A stretch of DNA of 64,000 nucleotides, from the NCBI GenBank assembly GCA_026004675.1, contig BPJP01000003.1, positions 310,001 through 374,000 of the forward strand, written 5' to 3'. Made by a program: the position numbers and the translations under genes. How positions within the stretch are numbered: the stretch's first letter is position 1; every line of letters starts with the position of its first letter. Under the pieces are notes generated by a model. The model was not told the DNA's origin and searched no databases. It was given only the letters and a program-made list of their open reading frames with translations. Of this stretch, positions 1 to 9,169 are shown piece by piece. The stretch comes from Gemmatales bacterium (GTDB lineage Bacteria; Planctomycetota; Planctomycetia; Gemmatales; Gemmataceae).

Positions 1-138
1 TTCAAGGTCGCCGCCGTCATCAACCGCCATATTTACCCCGCTGCCTGGGGCCGAAACAAGAAAGAAGCCGAGCAAAAAGCCGCCATGAACGCCCTCGCTG
101 AAATCAATGGCCAGTCCGCTCCTTTCGTCTGCGATTGA
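1..138 (+). CDS. rnc: Ribonuclease III, C-terminal dsRNA-binding end (partial)
   Basis: The window opens inside a reading frame that runs 45 codons to a TGA at 136-138. The peptide has the closing helix of a double-stranded RNA-binding domain: a basic GRNKKEAEQKAA segment followed by an Ala-rich helix. This Lys-Lys-x-Ala-Glu-Gln arrangement is the usual C-terminus of RNase III, which cleaves structured rRNA and mRNA precursors. Only the last part is present, so the catalytic domain cannot be checked. The next gene starts 8 bases downstream, suggesting co-transcription. Another dsRBD protein is possible, but the short tail after the domain fits RNase III best. Confidence 0.72.
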   Translation, partial: FKVAAVINRHIYPAAWGRNKKEAEQKAAMNALAEINGQSAPFVCD

Positions 139-145
139 GCCGACC

Positions 146-445
146 ATGGAACTCAACTTCCCCGTTCTCTGCACCAATCCGGAATGCGGCCAACCTGCCA
201 TTTACAAAATTGCTTCGCGCTGGAGTGACGGCGTCACCGGCGAATTGAAAACGTACGCCCTCAGTTGCGACAACTGCTTGAAAAAACTATTTGCCCAAAG
301 CCAGGCGAAACAAGCCGCCTGCCGACTCGCCCCCGCAGAGACGCTCGATCCTCCCGGCATCTATCGCCTCGTTCGAGGCCAACTCGATTCCCAACTCGAA
401 CGCCTGACCGATCTGGAACAAATTCTCCGAACCCGGAAACAATAA
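146..445 (+). CDS. Small zinc-ribbon-like hypothetical protein
   Basis: This is a 99-residue protein. I chose the ATG at 146, just past the rnc stop, rather than an upstream in-frame start that would overlap rnc. Two cysteine pairs, Cys9/Cys14 (CTNPEC) and Cys41/Cys44 (CDNC), frame a short beta-rich segment and look like a zinc ribbon. The C-terminal third is a charged amphipathic helix rich in Leu, Gln and Arg. No catalytic motif is visible. Its position immediately after rnc suggests the same transcript, but no function can be inferred from that alone. Confidence 0.6.
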   Translation: MELNFPVLCTNPECGQPAIYKIASRWSDGVTGELKTYALSCDNCLKKLFAQSQAKQAACRLAPAETLDPPGIYRLVRGQLDSQLERLTDLEQILRTRKQ

Positions 446-499
446 CTTCCTCGCTTGCTTCTGGGCACACACGCTGGAGCGAAAAACGAAACAACTTCG

Positions 500-529
500 T
501 TGAAACTCGCTCCTGATTGCCGTTACAAT
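500..529 (+). promoter_or_regulatory. Sigma-70-type promoter for the lipoprotein/DUF1559 pair
   Basis: A -35-like TTGAAA at 500-505 and a -10-like TACAAT at 524-529 are separated by 18 bases. They lie about 40 bases upstream of the lipoprotein start at 567. The match is good by eye, but no transcription data support it. Confidence 0.45.
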
Positions 530-566
530 CCAGTGGCAGCCCAATCCGCAGAAGGTGATATGTTCC

Positions 567-1016
567 ATGCGTCTGCAAACAATGATCTTCGCAGCAGTCG
601 TTCTCGGCAGCTTGGGTTTGGTCAGCATAGGCTGCAAACAGGGAGGCCAGCCGCTTAGCAAAGAAGAGGCTCATTTGAGCCAACTGGCCAGGTTGTACGG
701 TCAATACCTTGCCGAGAACCAGGGAAAGCCTCCCCCCGATGCCAAAACATTCAAGGCTTTTTTGACCCGACTGAAGAATTCGGGACAATTACAGCTCGAA
801 GATATTGAGGAGGTCTTCGTTTCTCCTCGCGATCATCTGCCCTATGTGATCCGCTACAACGTGTCGATGGCTACAGCAGACACAGGTGATGGACCGGTTG
901 TCGCTTATGAGCAAAACGGTCTCGAGGGCAAACACTTCGTCGCCTTTGCCAACACGAAAGTCGTTGAAGTAAGCAAACAAGAATTGGACCGGATGCTCGG
1001 TGCATCCGGCAAATAA
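567..1016 (+). CDS. Predicted lipoprotein, hypothetical
   Basis: This is a 149-residue protein. The N-terminus has a basic start, a hydrophobic stretch and a lipobox ending at Cys23 (LVSIGC), so it is probably exported and lipid-anchored. I prefer ATG 567, preceded by GAAGG at 551-555, over the in-frame GTG at 555. The mature part is helical and charged, then includes a VSPRDHLPYVIRYN segment; no catalytic motif is evident. It sits 20 bases upstream of a DUF1559 gene, a pairing common in planctomycetes, where such small proteins accompany pseudopilin-like proteins. Function is unknown. Confidence 0.7.
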   Translation: MRLQTMIFAAVVLGSLGLVSIGCKQGGQPLSKEEAHLSQLARLYGQYLAENQGKPPPDAKTFKAFLTRLKNSGQLQLEDIEEVFVSPRDHLPYVIRYNVSMATADTGDGPVVAYEQNGLEGKHFVAFANTKVVEVSKQELDRMLGASGK

Positions 1017-1036
1017 TAGTCCCAAGGAGTACGCAC

Positions 1037-1936
1037 ATGAGTCATCATATCATCATTAAAAGGCGTGCGTTTACCTTGATTGAGCTGCTGGTTGTCATCG
1101 CGATAATTGGCGTGTTGGTCGGTCTGCTTTTGCCGGCGGTGCAGAAAGTCCGCGAAGCCGCCAACCGCATCCAGTGTGTCAATCACCTGAAACAAATCGG
1201 TGTTGCTATCCACAATCATCATGACAGCATCGGTACCTTCCCAACGGGAGGCCGTCGGCCATGGTCGACAACTGCCTTCAACTCCGGTTCGTCAGCAATC
1301 ATGGGACCAGGATGGCCGTTTCAAATATTACCCTACATGGAGCAAACCTCCGTCTATAACCAAACGACGTGGCGAGCGATCGAAACATCACCCATCAAGC
1401 TGTACTTTTGTCCGTCGCGACGGCCACCCACGTTTCAAGGCGGTCGCGCCTTGATGGACTATGCCAGTGCGACTCCAGCGAACAGCCCGTGGTCCTGGGA
1501 TCAATTCTGGTATGGAAATATCTGGGGAGAGAACGGCACGCCGTCGGGCGTTACCTATTACGGTATCATCATTCGTTATAACAACGGCGACGCCACAACT
1601 GTTTCGAGCGTTTTGGATGGCACATCCCAAACCCTACTTGTCAGTGAAAAATGGTTGAAACCTTCCCGCTATGCGTCCGGTGATTGGCACGATGATCGCG
1701 GCTGGTCTGATGGATGGGACCCGGATATCGTTCGCTATACTGGTTTCCCGCCTATAAAAGACGCCGAAAGCTCGGGCTATGGCCGTGAAGGATACCAATT
1801 CGGCTCCGCCCATCCTGCCGGCATCAATGCACTATTTGGAGACGGAAGTGTCCGCATGATTTCCTACGGCGTTGATTTGACCATGTTCAATTACATGGGA
1901 CATCGCGCCGACGGCGCTACCGTCACGTTCGATTAA
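1037..1936 (+). CDS. DUF1559 domain-containing protein with type IV pilin-like N-terminus
   Basis: This is a 299-residue protein with a class III prepilin/pseudopilin leader: a short basic segment, then FTLIELLVVIAIIGVL and a long hydrophobic helix. PilD-type prepilin peptidase is expected to cut before the Phe. The rest is the DUF1559 domain, closing with the characteristic C-terminal GDGSVRMI segment. The family is heavily expanded in planctomycetes and resembles type II secretion pseudopilins, but its role is not established. AAGGAG at 1024-1029 supports the start. It follows the lipoprotein gene, and its stop codon directly abuts the 54-bp repeats. Confidence 0.93.
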   Translation: MSHHIIIKRRAFTLIELLVVIAIIGVLVGLLLPAVQKVREAANRIQCVNHLKQIGVAIHNHHDSIGTFPTGGRRPWSTTAFNSGSSAIMGPGWPFQILPYMEQTSVYNQTTWRAIETSPIKLYFCPSRRPPTFQGGRALMDYASATPANSPWSWDQFWYGNIWGENGTPSGVTYYGIIIRYNNGDATTVSSVLDGTSQTLLVSEKWLKPSRYASGDWHDDRGWSDGWDPDIVRYTGFPPIKDAESSGYGREGYQFGSAHPAGINALFGDGSVRMISYGVDLTMFNYMGHRADGATVTFD

Positions 1937-2062
1937 CACCGTTTGTTGACGGTCCGCTCGTTGCACTGACGCCACGACGCTCGCTGAAATCACCGTTTGT
2001 TGACGGTCCGCTCGTCACGCTGACACCGCGACGCTCGCTGAAAACACCGTTTGTTGACGGTG
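1937..2062. repeat. 54-bp tandem direct repeats, 2.3 copies, each with a small dyad
   Basis: Copies begin at 1937, 1991 and 2045, the last truncated after about 17 bases, so the period is exactly 54. Each copy starts with CACCGTTTGTTGACGGT, containing the inverted repeat ACCGT/ACGGT around a 6-base loop. Copies 1 and 2 differ at only a few positions. The array starts immediately after the DUF1559 stop codon, so in RNA it would give serial hairpins at the 3' end. Because 54 is divisible by three, the minus strand also reads as an 18-residue repeat, but that frame has no other gene-like feature. Confidence 0.85.
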
Positions 2063-2387
2063 CAGGTAAGCTGTACAACATAGCTAACAATTTCCTTAAC
2101 AATGACGTGCACGCCCCTGCGCGCACCAGCACGACCTTTTCAGTCCGACCGCACCGGCTCGCGCCAGAGCACGAAGCAAGAGCACCAGGCAGAGCATGGG
2201 CAGGCTCAGAAAAGAGGCCAGTTCTTTATTGGGAACAGACTCCCATTGATGAACTCTCGAATCTTTCACAGCCGAGCACGAAGGCACGGGGAACGCTGGC
2301 AACATCCTGTTGACACACCTCACAAGAAGGATTACATCGCCGCGGGGTTTGTTGTCGAGCTGGATGGGCTGTCAGCGAGGTGTGGTT
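2063..2387. other. Intergenic region, no gene recognised
   Basis: About 325 bases between the repeat array and the HTTM gene. Short overlapping reading frames exist on both strands, but none has a plausible ribosome site plus a recognisable domain. No tRNA, riboswitch or clear terminator was seen. GCGAGG at 2375-2380 is the probable ribosome site of the next gene. Confidence 0.5.
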
Positions 2388-4630
2388 ATGCTGGAAGGGC
2401 ACGATGTAGTTGTCGATAGCACGCAGAACAAGACGTGGTGGGGGCGGTTTTGCGATTGGCTGGGAACGCCCGTCGACGGTGCGTCGCTGGCCGTCTTTCG
2501 CATCGTTTTCGGCCTGATCATGGCCTGGCACGGCATAACCTATTTGCTGCCCGTCGCGGGAAAGACCTTGCTGGAGCGAGCCTATACCGACGTTGGCTTT
2601 CTTTTCCCGTATCCGTGTTTTGAATGGATTCGCCTCTGGCCCCAACCGTTTTTGACATGCCATTTTATCGTCTTTATCGCTGCTGGTCTGGCCGTCGCCG
2701 TGGGCTGGTTCTATCGAACAGCGGCCGTTCTCTTGTTTCTTACCTACACGTACATCTTCTTGTTGGACGAAACGCGCTACAACAACCACTACTATTTGAT
2801 GAGCCTGCTGGCATTTTTGCTGATCTGGATGCCGGCTCAAAAGCGCTTCGCCCTGGATACTCGGCGGTCGGAAGAGAAACTCATCCCCTTCTGGCCGGTG
2901 TTTCTGCTCCGCGCACAACTCTTTATCGTGTACTTCTATGGCGGCATCGCCAAAATCAACAGCGACTGGCTGACTGCCGTGCCGATGTATCCGGTCGGCA
3001 TGAACCTGCGAGAACTGGTTTCCCGGCTCGTACCGGTTCCCGATTTTTTGGGGCCAGCCGAGTTCGCTTATTTCATTGCTTACACTGGGCTGGTTTATGA
3101 CCTGTTGATCGGCTTTCTTTTGATCTGTCGCCGAACACGTTTTCTGGCCATCGTTTTAACTGCCATCTTTCATGGTACCAACCATTTCTTGTTTCCGATC
3201 GGCGTGTTTCCGTTTTTGGCCTTCGGCGCGACGTTGATTTTCCTTGAACCGGACTGGCCGGTTCGCGTGTGGAACTGGCTGAAAAGGCCGAGGCTGGCTC
3301 GCCCCGACTTCGCCTGGCTATTCGGAGGAGCGGTCGCTTTGCCCGTCGTTGGGGCTGCTTTGGGATGGAAGCAAAAGCCAGCGCCGAGTTATGGACAAGG
3401 GCCGCGTCCCAGCCAAGTCGTTTGTTTCTTCGTCGTTTCCTGGATTGTCGCGCATTTTCTGCTTCCGTTGCGCCATTACGCCATACCGGGCGATGCCAAC
3501 TGGACCGAAGAAGGGCATAAGTTCAGCTGGCGGATGATGCTGCGCTCGAAGCACCCGGCCCATCTCGTCTTCCGGATCGTCGATCCCGAGATCAAGGTCG
3601 CACCAGTCAATGGCTCGATGGACATCGACTGGAACTTGTGGCCAAAAGGCGAACCGCGAGTGCTTCACGTCGCCGTGAATTCGAGAAAATTGAACTGGGA
3701 AAAGCTGCCGGAACTGGCTGTCATCTACGAAAACGGCATCGGCGAACGACTCGTTTACAATCCCTACGCCGGAGGCAAACAATTAACTTCTGCCGCCGAC
3801 TATCGCAAGCGAATCAATCAAGTCTGGTGGCAAACCTTCGGTCGGCAACCTGCGGTCTATGAAGCCATCCCCCCTGTCCGATGCTCTCGAACTGGCCCGG
3901 CGCAGTCTCGAGCTGCTGCCAACACGCATCCGGCGCGAATCCTTCGATCAGGTGCGCAGCGATCTGAACAGGGCCATCGCTTACAGTCGGCGACTTCAAC
4001 AAAAGGCAACGGCCCAGGAGGCCGAAATCCAACTCGCCGACCTGTTGGACAAGGTCTTGTCATCCGATTTCGGGAACGAAATTCGTCCCTATCTGACGCG
4101 AATCCACCCTTTCGCCGTCAGCGGCGGCGTTTTTCGACCCGGTTTTCTGATTATCGAAGACCCTGGCTTGGCCGGCATCGACCGCAATCGGGAACTGCGG
4201 CGCTTCTCCCAAGGCAACGCCTATCCCCTGTGGATCGGACCTGGCCAGGCTTCGACCGCACGATTGGCGTCGCTTGCCCAACACGCTCTTTTGCTTTCTC
4301 GACGGCAAACCGCGCATCCTCTGGAACTACTTCACAGAACTCAACCTCAAACAAATCATCAAGATGGCAACGCATCCGTGGATGTTGCAGTGCTACGCCA
4401 AACATATCGCCGACCGCTGGCAGGAAGAGACCGGGCGAAACCCACAGGTCCGCGTCTTGTCCCTGGTCGCCTTGAATTATCGCCGGCCTCAATTGCTCGT
4501 CGATCCCAAGGCCGATCTGGCACATTCCAAGTACCGGCTGTTCCGGCACAATTCGTGGATCATGCCCATCCAGGGAGACGTTCCCGAACTTCCCGGGCAA
4601 AACCTGCTCGCGATCGGCGATCAGCAGTAA
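2388..4630 (+). CDS. HTTM domain (vitamin K-dependent gamma-carboxylase-like) membrane protein, frameshifted twice
   Basis: The N-terminal two thirds carry several transmembrane helices of the HTTM family (horizontally transferred transmembrane domain), including a YFYGGIAKINSDW segment. The frame breaks at C6 (3869-3874) and again at TTTT (4289-4292); removing one base at each place gives one 746-residue protein. The C-terminus then ends with the family-typical pattern in which LVALNYRRPQLLVDP is followed by a Trp-Ile-Met-Pro motif. Start ATG 2388 follows GCGAGG. HTTM proteins resemble gamma-carboxylases, but their bacterial substrate is unknown. It converges on the beta-helix gene with 7 bases between stops. 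The frame breaks are more likely read errors than real decay. Confidence 0.8.
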
Positions 4631-4637
4631 CGTCGGT

Positions 4638-6914
4638 TCAAGGCGCCGGGAAACCGCACGTTCCTACTGGCACCAGCGTCACGCCGTTCAGATTGATGGT
4701 GGCGCCTCCTTGCAACGTGTTGCCAAAGGTCGGAGCACCGCCGCCCGTGGTTTCCAGGTTGAACGTGCCATCGTCGAACGCGGCGAACCGGAAGTTCTGG
4801 TTCGTCGTGTTGCGAAACACTTGGGCGCAGATGGTCGCCTCATCCTCAGTGTCGGCATCGATGGCATCCACACCCGTCAACTGGAACGTGTTATCGAGGA
4901 TCTGGATCGACAAGGTCGAGTCATCGTCGGCATCGAAGTCGAAGCCATCGGCCCCTGTCGAGGTCACGACATTGCCCAACACACGCGCAGTGACAACACT
5001 GTCGTCGTCGGTTTGCAAGTTGACGGCGGATTGTCCGATGCTATTGAAGACATTGGAGCTGATCAGGAAGGTCGCCGTAGTGTCGTCATTCGCGGAGATT
5101 TCGATACCGTCACCCGTGATCCCCTGGAACGTGTTGTTCGAGATCGTGCCGTTGGCGGTTGCGCCAACATCAAGGCTGATGCTAACGGCGTCGCTCGATC
5201 CAGTCTGGAACAGATTGCCAGTAACGTTGAAGTTCAACGTGGCGGTACCACGCGCGGTAAAGTTGAGGCTTTGACCGCTTATGTTTTGGAACGTCGAATT
5301 GCTCACCGTGGCGTTCAACGTGCCATTCCCTGAAACATCCACAAAGAAGCCATCACTGGCGAACGACGTCGTATCGACTGTGTTGTTATCCGCTGTCAAC
5401 ACGACATTCGCATTGTCCTGAACAGTGACCACGACGCCATCGCTTCCGAGGTTACTAAGTGTATTGTTGTTGATCTGCACGTTGCTTTGCGTTGTTCCTC
5501 TTTCATCAATTCTGATAGCAACATCGTTCATGTTGTTGAACGTGTTGTTGGTGATCAGGACGTTTCCACCAACGTTGAAGAGGTCAATCCCCGAGTTCGA
5601 ATTCAGGAACTGGTTGGAACGGATGATGACATTGTTGATATTGTCGCCGTCGATTTGGATGTTTGGGGTAAGGCCGCTGAAGGTGAAGCCGGCGACTTCG
5701 GTGTTGTTCGCCAGCGTGACGGCTGCTATCGGCGGCGCATCAACAATCATGGGCGAGACGGTCCCGTTCGTGGCTCTGGGGAGCGTGCAGGTGCCGAACT
5801 GAGAGACAAAGGTATGCAATGTGCCTTCTCCCAGGAACCGCTGCCCGTCTTGCAGAACAATGAACTGATTGGTGAAGACGCTGTTGGCGTGGGCAAAGAG
5901 GATGTCTCCGCTGACGGTGCCGTTGGGGAGCATGTTGAACGGACGGTTGACCGAGCCGTCGCCGCCTGGCGCAGCCGCACTGTTGAAGTGGGTTACGAGA
6001 ATCGGCTGGCCGGTAGTCGGGCTGAGGGCCACTTCTCCCCTGGTGTCGAACTGCCGGTCGACAATGATGTTTTGCTGGCGTTGCACCGGTTGGTTCAAGC
6101 GTTCCCGCAAGGTGCGTCGGCCGCGGAACATCTGCCGCAGACTTCCGGAATAAACAGCGACGTTGAAAGAGATGGTGGTGTCGAAAACCGTATCGTGCGT
6201 CACTTGCAGGTTCATCGCCAGGTTGGGAATCGGCATCAATTCGATACGTCCTCGGATGCCGTTGGCGTCGCCGGAATCGGAGGCGAGATAGTAGTAGCCG
6301 ACATAGCCACGCGGATCGACCCCATCGGCAAACGGCAGGATGCCCCCCACTTCGAAATCAAAACTGTTCATGGCGATCTCGAAGGGGATCACCCGCGTGA
6401 GCACGATGTGCCGATTGACGAACTGGCCGTTGCAGGGGACGAAGCTGACGAACTCTTTGCGGTCCTGGCCGACGGGTACGTAAAAGTGAAAGAGAAAGTC
6501 GACATTTTCGCGAAGATATTCGAGGCCGCCGCTGATCTGGCTGTAGGTGAAGTTGCCGGTGTCGCGGTTGTCGTAGTAGAGGTTGGCACCATAGATGGCA
6601 CTGCCAGCCGGATTCAACATACGGAAGCCGCCGCCGAGGTTGGCGCCGACGTTGGAGGTATCGCTCAACAGCAACCGGAGATCGGAGAAGATGATCGAAG
6701 TACCGTCGCCATCGGGCCACGGAACAAAGGCGTCGAAACTCGAAAACCCGGTTCGGTATCCTCGACCGGGACCCGTTTGATAGGTGTAACTGAATCTCGG
6801 CATGTATATCGGATCGATGCCGAACGCCGATCCGTCCAGCAGGTTGAACTGGGCGAACGCAGCGCTGCCTAGCAGCGAAACGAAAACCGCGACTAAGCAC
6901 TTTCTAAGGTCCAT
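4638..6914 (-). CDS. Surface protein: intimin/invasin-like beta-barrel followed by right-handed beta-helix repeats
   Basis: This is a 758-residue protein. Start ATG 6914 is preceded by GGTGGAGG. A signal peptide ends at AFA/Q near residue 22. Residues about 40-255 show alternating short strands and motifs such as GANLYYDNRDTGNFTY, resembling the inverse-autotransporter (intimin/invasin) barrel. After a linker, a GGDGSVNRPF motif near 315 opens a repetitive region to the C-terminus, with Asn/Thr-rich turns (NNTF, SNTF-like) typical of parallel beta-helices. It is probably an outer-membrane protein displaying its C-terminal passenger. The barrel assignment rests on pattern only; the beta-helix is more certain. 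Confidence 0.75.
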   Translation of the reverse strand: MDLRKCLVAVFVSLLGSAAFAQFNLLDGSAFGIDPIYMPRFSYTYQTGPGRGYRTGFSSFDAFVPWPDGDGTSIIFSDLRLLLSDTSNVGANLGGGFRMLNPAGSAIYGANLYYDNRDTGNFTYSQISGGLEYLRENVDFLFHFYVPVGQDRKEFVSFVPCNGQFVNRHIVLTRVIPFEIAMNSFDFEVGGILPFADGVDPRGYVGYYYLASDSGDANGIRGRIELMPIPNLAMNLQVTHDTVFDTTISFNVAVYSGSLRQMFRGRRTLRERLNQPVQRQQNIIVDRQFDTRGEVALSPTTGQPILVTHFNSAAAPGGDGSVNRPFNMLPNGTVSGDILFAHANSVFTNQFIVLQDGQRFLGEGTLHTFVSQFGTCTLPRATNGTVSPMIVDAPPIAAVTLANNTEVAGFTFSGLTPNIQIDGDNINNVIIRSNQFLNSNSGIDLFNVGGNVLITNNTFNNMNDVAIRIDERGTTQSNVQINNNTLSNLGSDGVVVTVQDNANVVLTADNNTVDTTSFASDGFFVDVSGNGTLNATVSNSTFQNISGQSLNFTARGTATLNFNVTGNLFQTGSSDAVSISLDVGATANGTISNNTFQGITGDGIEISANDDTTATFLISSNVFNSIGQSAVNLQTDDDSVVTARVLGNVVTSTGADGFDFDADDDSTLSIQILDNTFQLTGVDAIDADTEDEATICAQVFRNTTNQNFRFAAFDDGTFNLETTGGGAPTFGNTLQGGATINLNGVTLVPVGTCGFPAP

Positions 6915-7105
6915 AGCGCCTCCACCTTCTGTGTTCCGCGAAAACCGCTTCTGTTTCCCGTTTCGTCGGAAAAGAGAAACGGCGACCTTAATCACAGTTT
7001 GCAAGAAGGTGTGAAATTGTACGATTGGCGCAAAAGGTAGCGTCAACCTTGTCAGTCGGGGAAAACGGGGAAGATGAGCAGACGCCTGGCCGCTAGCCGA
7101 GCGGC

Positions 7106-9070
7106 TTACTCGCCTGGGACATAGAGCAAAATGTCGTCGAGTTGCATTTCGGCGCCGCGAGGGAGAAGAAAGCGAATTTCATCGACAAACACCGGTTGGT
7201 TCTCGACCTTATCGGCGAGTTCAGTGAAGCGTATGGTTGATTCCTCCCAGGCATCGGTCTTGAGGGCAACGCCGACTCGAGCGCGAAGGACTTCGCCTTT
7301 GCCGCCGCGCAGTTCGACGCTGACTTGTTCGCCTTTGCTCAAGCGGTAGCGGAAGAAGAGTTCGGTTTTGGGATGCAGTAATCGGCTCCCTTTCAGGTCG
7401 AAGCGGAGCCAGGGCATGCCGTCGCTCTGTCGGATGACGGAGCGTGCTGTACGCCACGTTCGCGGTTTGGCGTGCTTGATGATGTCGAAGTCGCCGAGCC
7501 AGTGGACCCCTTTTTTGCCCGTGTCAAAGCCTGCGCTGTAGAGGATTCGTTGCGGAAACGCCCGTTTTTCGTTCGGGCCAGCAGCTTCGTACAGAACGAT
7601 ATCGTCGATCAGGAGTTCGGCACGGGGATCGATGTAGAATTGAATATCGTCGATACGCTCGTTGGCGGAAAGGGGTCCGCCGCTGCCGTCGGGTCGGCGC
7701 ATGGCGGTCATATCGACGGTGGCTGTCTGCCAGCGCTTTGTTGGAAGTCCAGAAACGGAAAGATAACGGTGGTAGCCGTTGGTCAGGCTGTAAAGTTGCA
7801 CACGGAGCGTATCGGTGCCGACCAGCTTGTAGCGAAAGCGCAGCCGCGTGTTGCCTCCCATCGGCGGACCAGGCACGGGGTTGAAAATCACTGCACGGTA
7901 CATCGCTTTTGTGTCGCCCATGCGTGCGTCGAAATCCTGTGTCAACACGGCTCGGCAGCAGCGCCGTCCTCCTGGCGGCACGTCTTTCGTCTCCAGTTTG
8001 CCGCACATCCACCAGCGCTTTTCGATGTCCGTCTCATAATCTTCCCAGGCGTGGACACGAGTCGGGAAACCACCATCATCCACCAGCTGTGTCCGGTTCT
8101 TCGGAGGTTGGGGCAGCACCGGTTCGCCGGCCGCTCGAAGCCGATCGACATACCATGTGATGAATGCGTCGGCATCGATCGACAACGCCACTCGGGCGTT
8201 CGGCTTGCCGTCGATGCGCTGTGTCATTCCTTGGTCGGTCACCTCCAAGCGCAGGTTCTTCATGGAGAGGTATTTTTCGCTGAACGTTGCCGCGACCGCG
8301 ACGGGATCAAACAAGGTCGGCGTCTCTTTGTCCCATAATTCATAGAGATTCTGCACTTGAAAAGTCAACGCGTTATGCGCGTCGAACAGGCGTTTGCGCT
8401 GCGCTTTAGCCAATTGGACCGAAACCGTGGCGTCGAGCGGGATGACAGTCAACGGGACGCCTGCCGCGAAGACGACCTGAGCGGAGGCAATGTCCGACTT
8501 GATGTTCCACTCCGGTTCGGGACGTTTTTTTCCTCCATATCCGACGGCAAGCGAACCGCCCATAAGAACGATTCGTTTGATCTGCTTTTTGACGTCCGGA
8601 TCTTTCTGTAATAGCCGGGCCACATTGGTCAACGGCCCCAAACAGACCAGGGTGATCGTTCCCGGTCGTTCGTTCAATTTTTGCCGCAGCAAGTCGACGG
8701 CAGACATCTTGACAGGCTTGAGCGTGCGGTTGAAGATCGCTGCCGGGTGACGGCGGTACTGGATTTGCCAGTCGAGGCCATACTTGGGCTGGGGCGGCTG
8801 GCCGACGGCTACCGGAATCGACTTGACGCCAACTTGGGTCAGGAATCGGCATGCCAGATACGCCCGGTCTTCCCCTTGATCGGCGCATGTCGTGACAGCG
8901 ACGAGGTCCAACTCCGGCGAAGCGACCGCCAGCGCCAAGGCGAAGGCATCGTCAACGTCCGTGCCGATGTCGGTATCGAGGATGACGGGAATCTTCACAG
9001 TCTGCGCATCCAATGGGGCGGCCAGAACCGTCAGCACAAGACACGTAGCACAGCAAATCGGCGTTCGCAT
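7106..9070 (-). CDS. Secreted inosine/uridine-preferring nucleoside hydrolase with two C-terminal jelly-roll-like modules
   Basis: This is a 654-residue protein. A signal peptide (cleavage after about residue 22) precedes a nucleoside hydrolase domain to about residue 340. The Ca-binding motif DTDIGTDVDD spans residues 32-41, and a GPLTNVA motif follows. These enzymes split ribonucleosides into base and ribose; here it would act outside the cytoplasm. Residues about 345-654 form two similar modules, each ending in a DDI-x-LY motif, resembling carbohydrate-binding or discoidin-like beta-sandwiches. That makes it much longer than the usual 310-350-residue hydrolases. It lies downstream of the Nramp-like gene on the same strand. 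Confidence 0.88.
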   Translation of the reverse strand: MRTPICCATCLVLTVLAAPLDAQTVKIPVILDTDIGTDVDDAFALALAVASPELDLVAVTTCADQGEDRAYLACRFLTQVGVKSIPVAVGQPPQPKYGLDWQIQYRRHPAAIFNRTLKPVKMSAVDLLRQKLNERPGTITLVCLGPLTNVARLLQKDPDVKKQIKRIVLMGGSLAVGYGGKKRPEPEWNIKSDIASAQVVFAAGVPLTVIPLDATVSVQLAKAQRKRLFDAHNALTFQVQNLYELWDKETPTLFDPVAVAATFSEKYLSMKNLRLEVTDQGMTQRIDGKPNARVALSIDADAFITWYVDRLRAAGEPVLPQPPKNRTQLVDDGGFPTRVHAWEDYETDIEKRWWMCGKLETKDVPPGGRRCCRAVLTQDFDARMGDTKAMYRAVIFNPVPGPPMGGNTRLRFRYKLVGTDTLRVQLYSLTNGYHRYLSVSGLPTKRWQTATVDMTAMRRPDGSGGPLSANERIDDIQFYIDPRAELLIDDIVLYEAAGPNEKRAFPQRILYSAGFDTGKKGVHWLGDFDIIKHAKPRTWRTARSVIRQSDGMPWLRFDLKGSRLLHPKTELFFRYRLSKGEQVSVELRGGKGEVLRARVGVALKTDAWEESTIRFTELADKVENQPVFVDEIRFLLPRGAEMQLDDILLYVPGE

Positions 9071-9169
9071 TTCGCACTACCTGGGTCGGGTCGGTTGAAG
9101 AACAATACTGATCCATTTTGACAGCGCGCCAGCCGGGATCGCCAGCAGAAAACAGGACGATTGTGGCCA

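Noticed and set aside
1937..2062. CRISPR-like array
   Set aside because: Only 2.3 copies, the whole 54-base unit is repeated without variable spacers, and there are no cas genes in the window.
5487..6872. A long plus-strand frame opposite the beta-helix gene
   Set aside because: No domain or initiation site; the minus-strand frame has a signal peptide, ribosome site and repeat structure.
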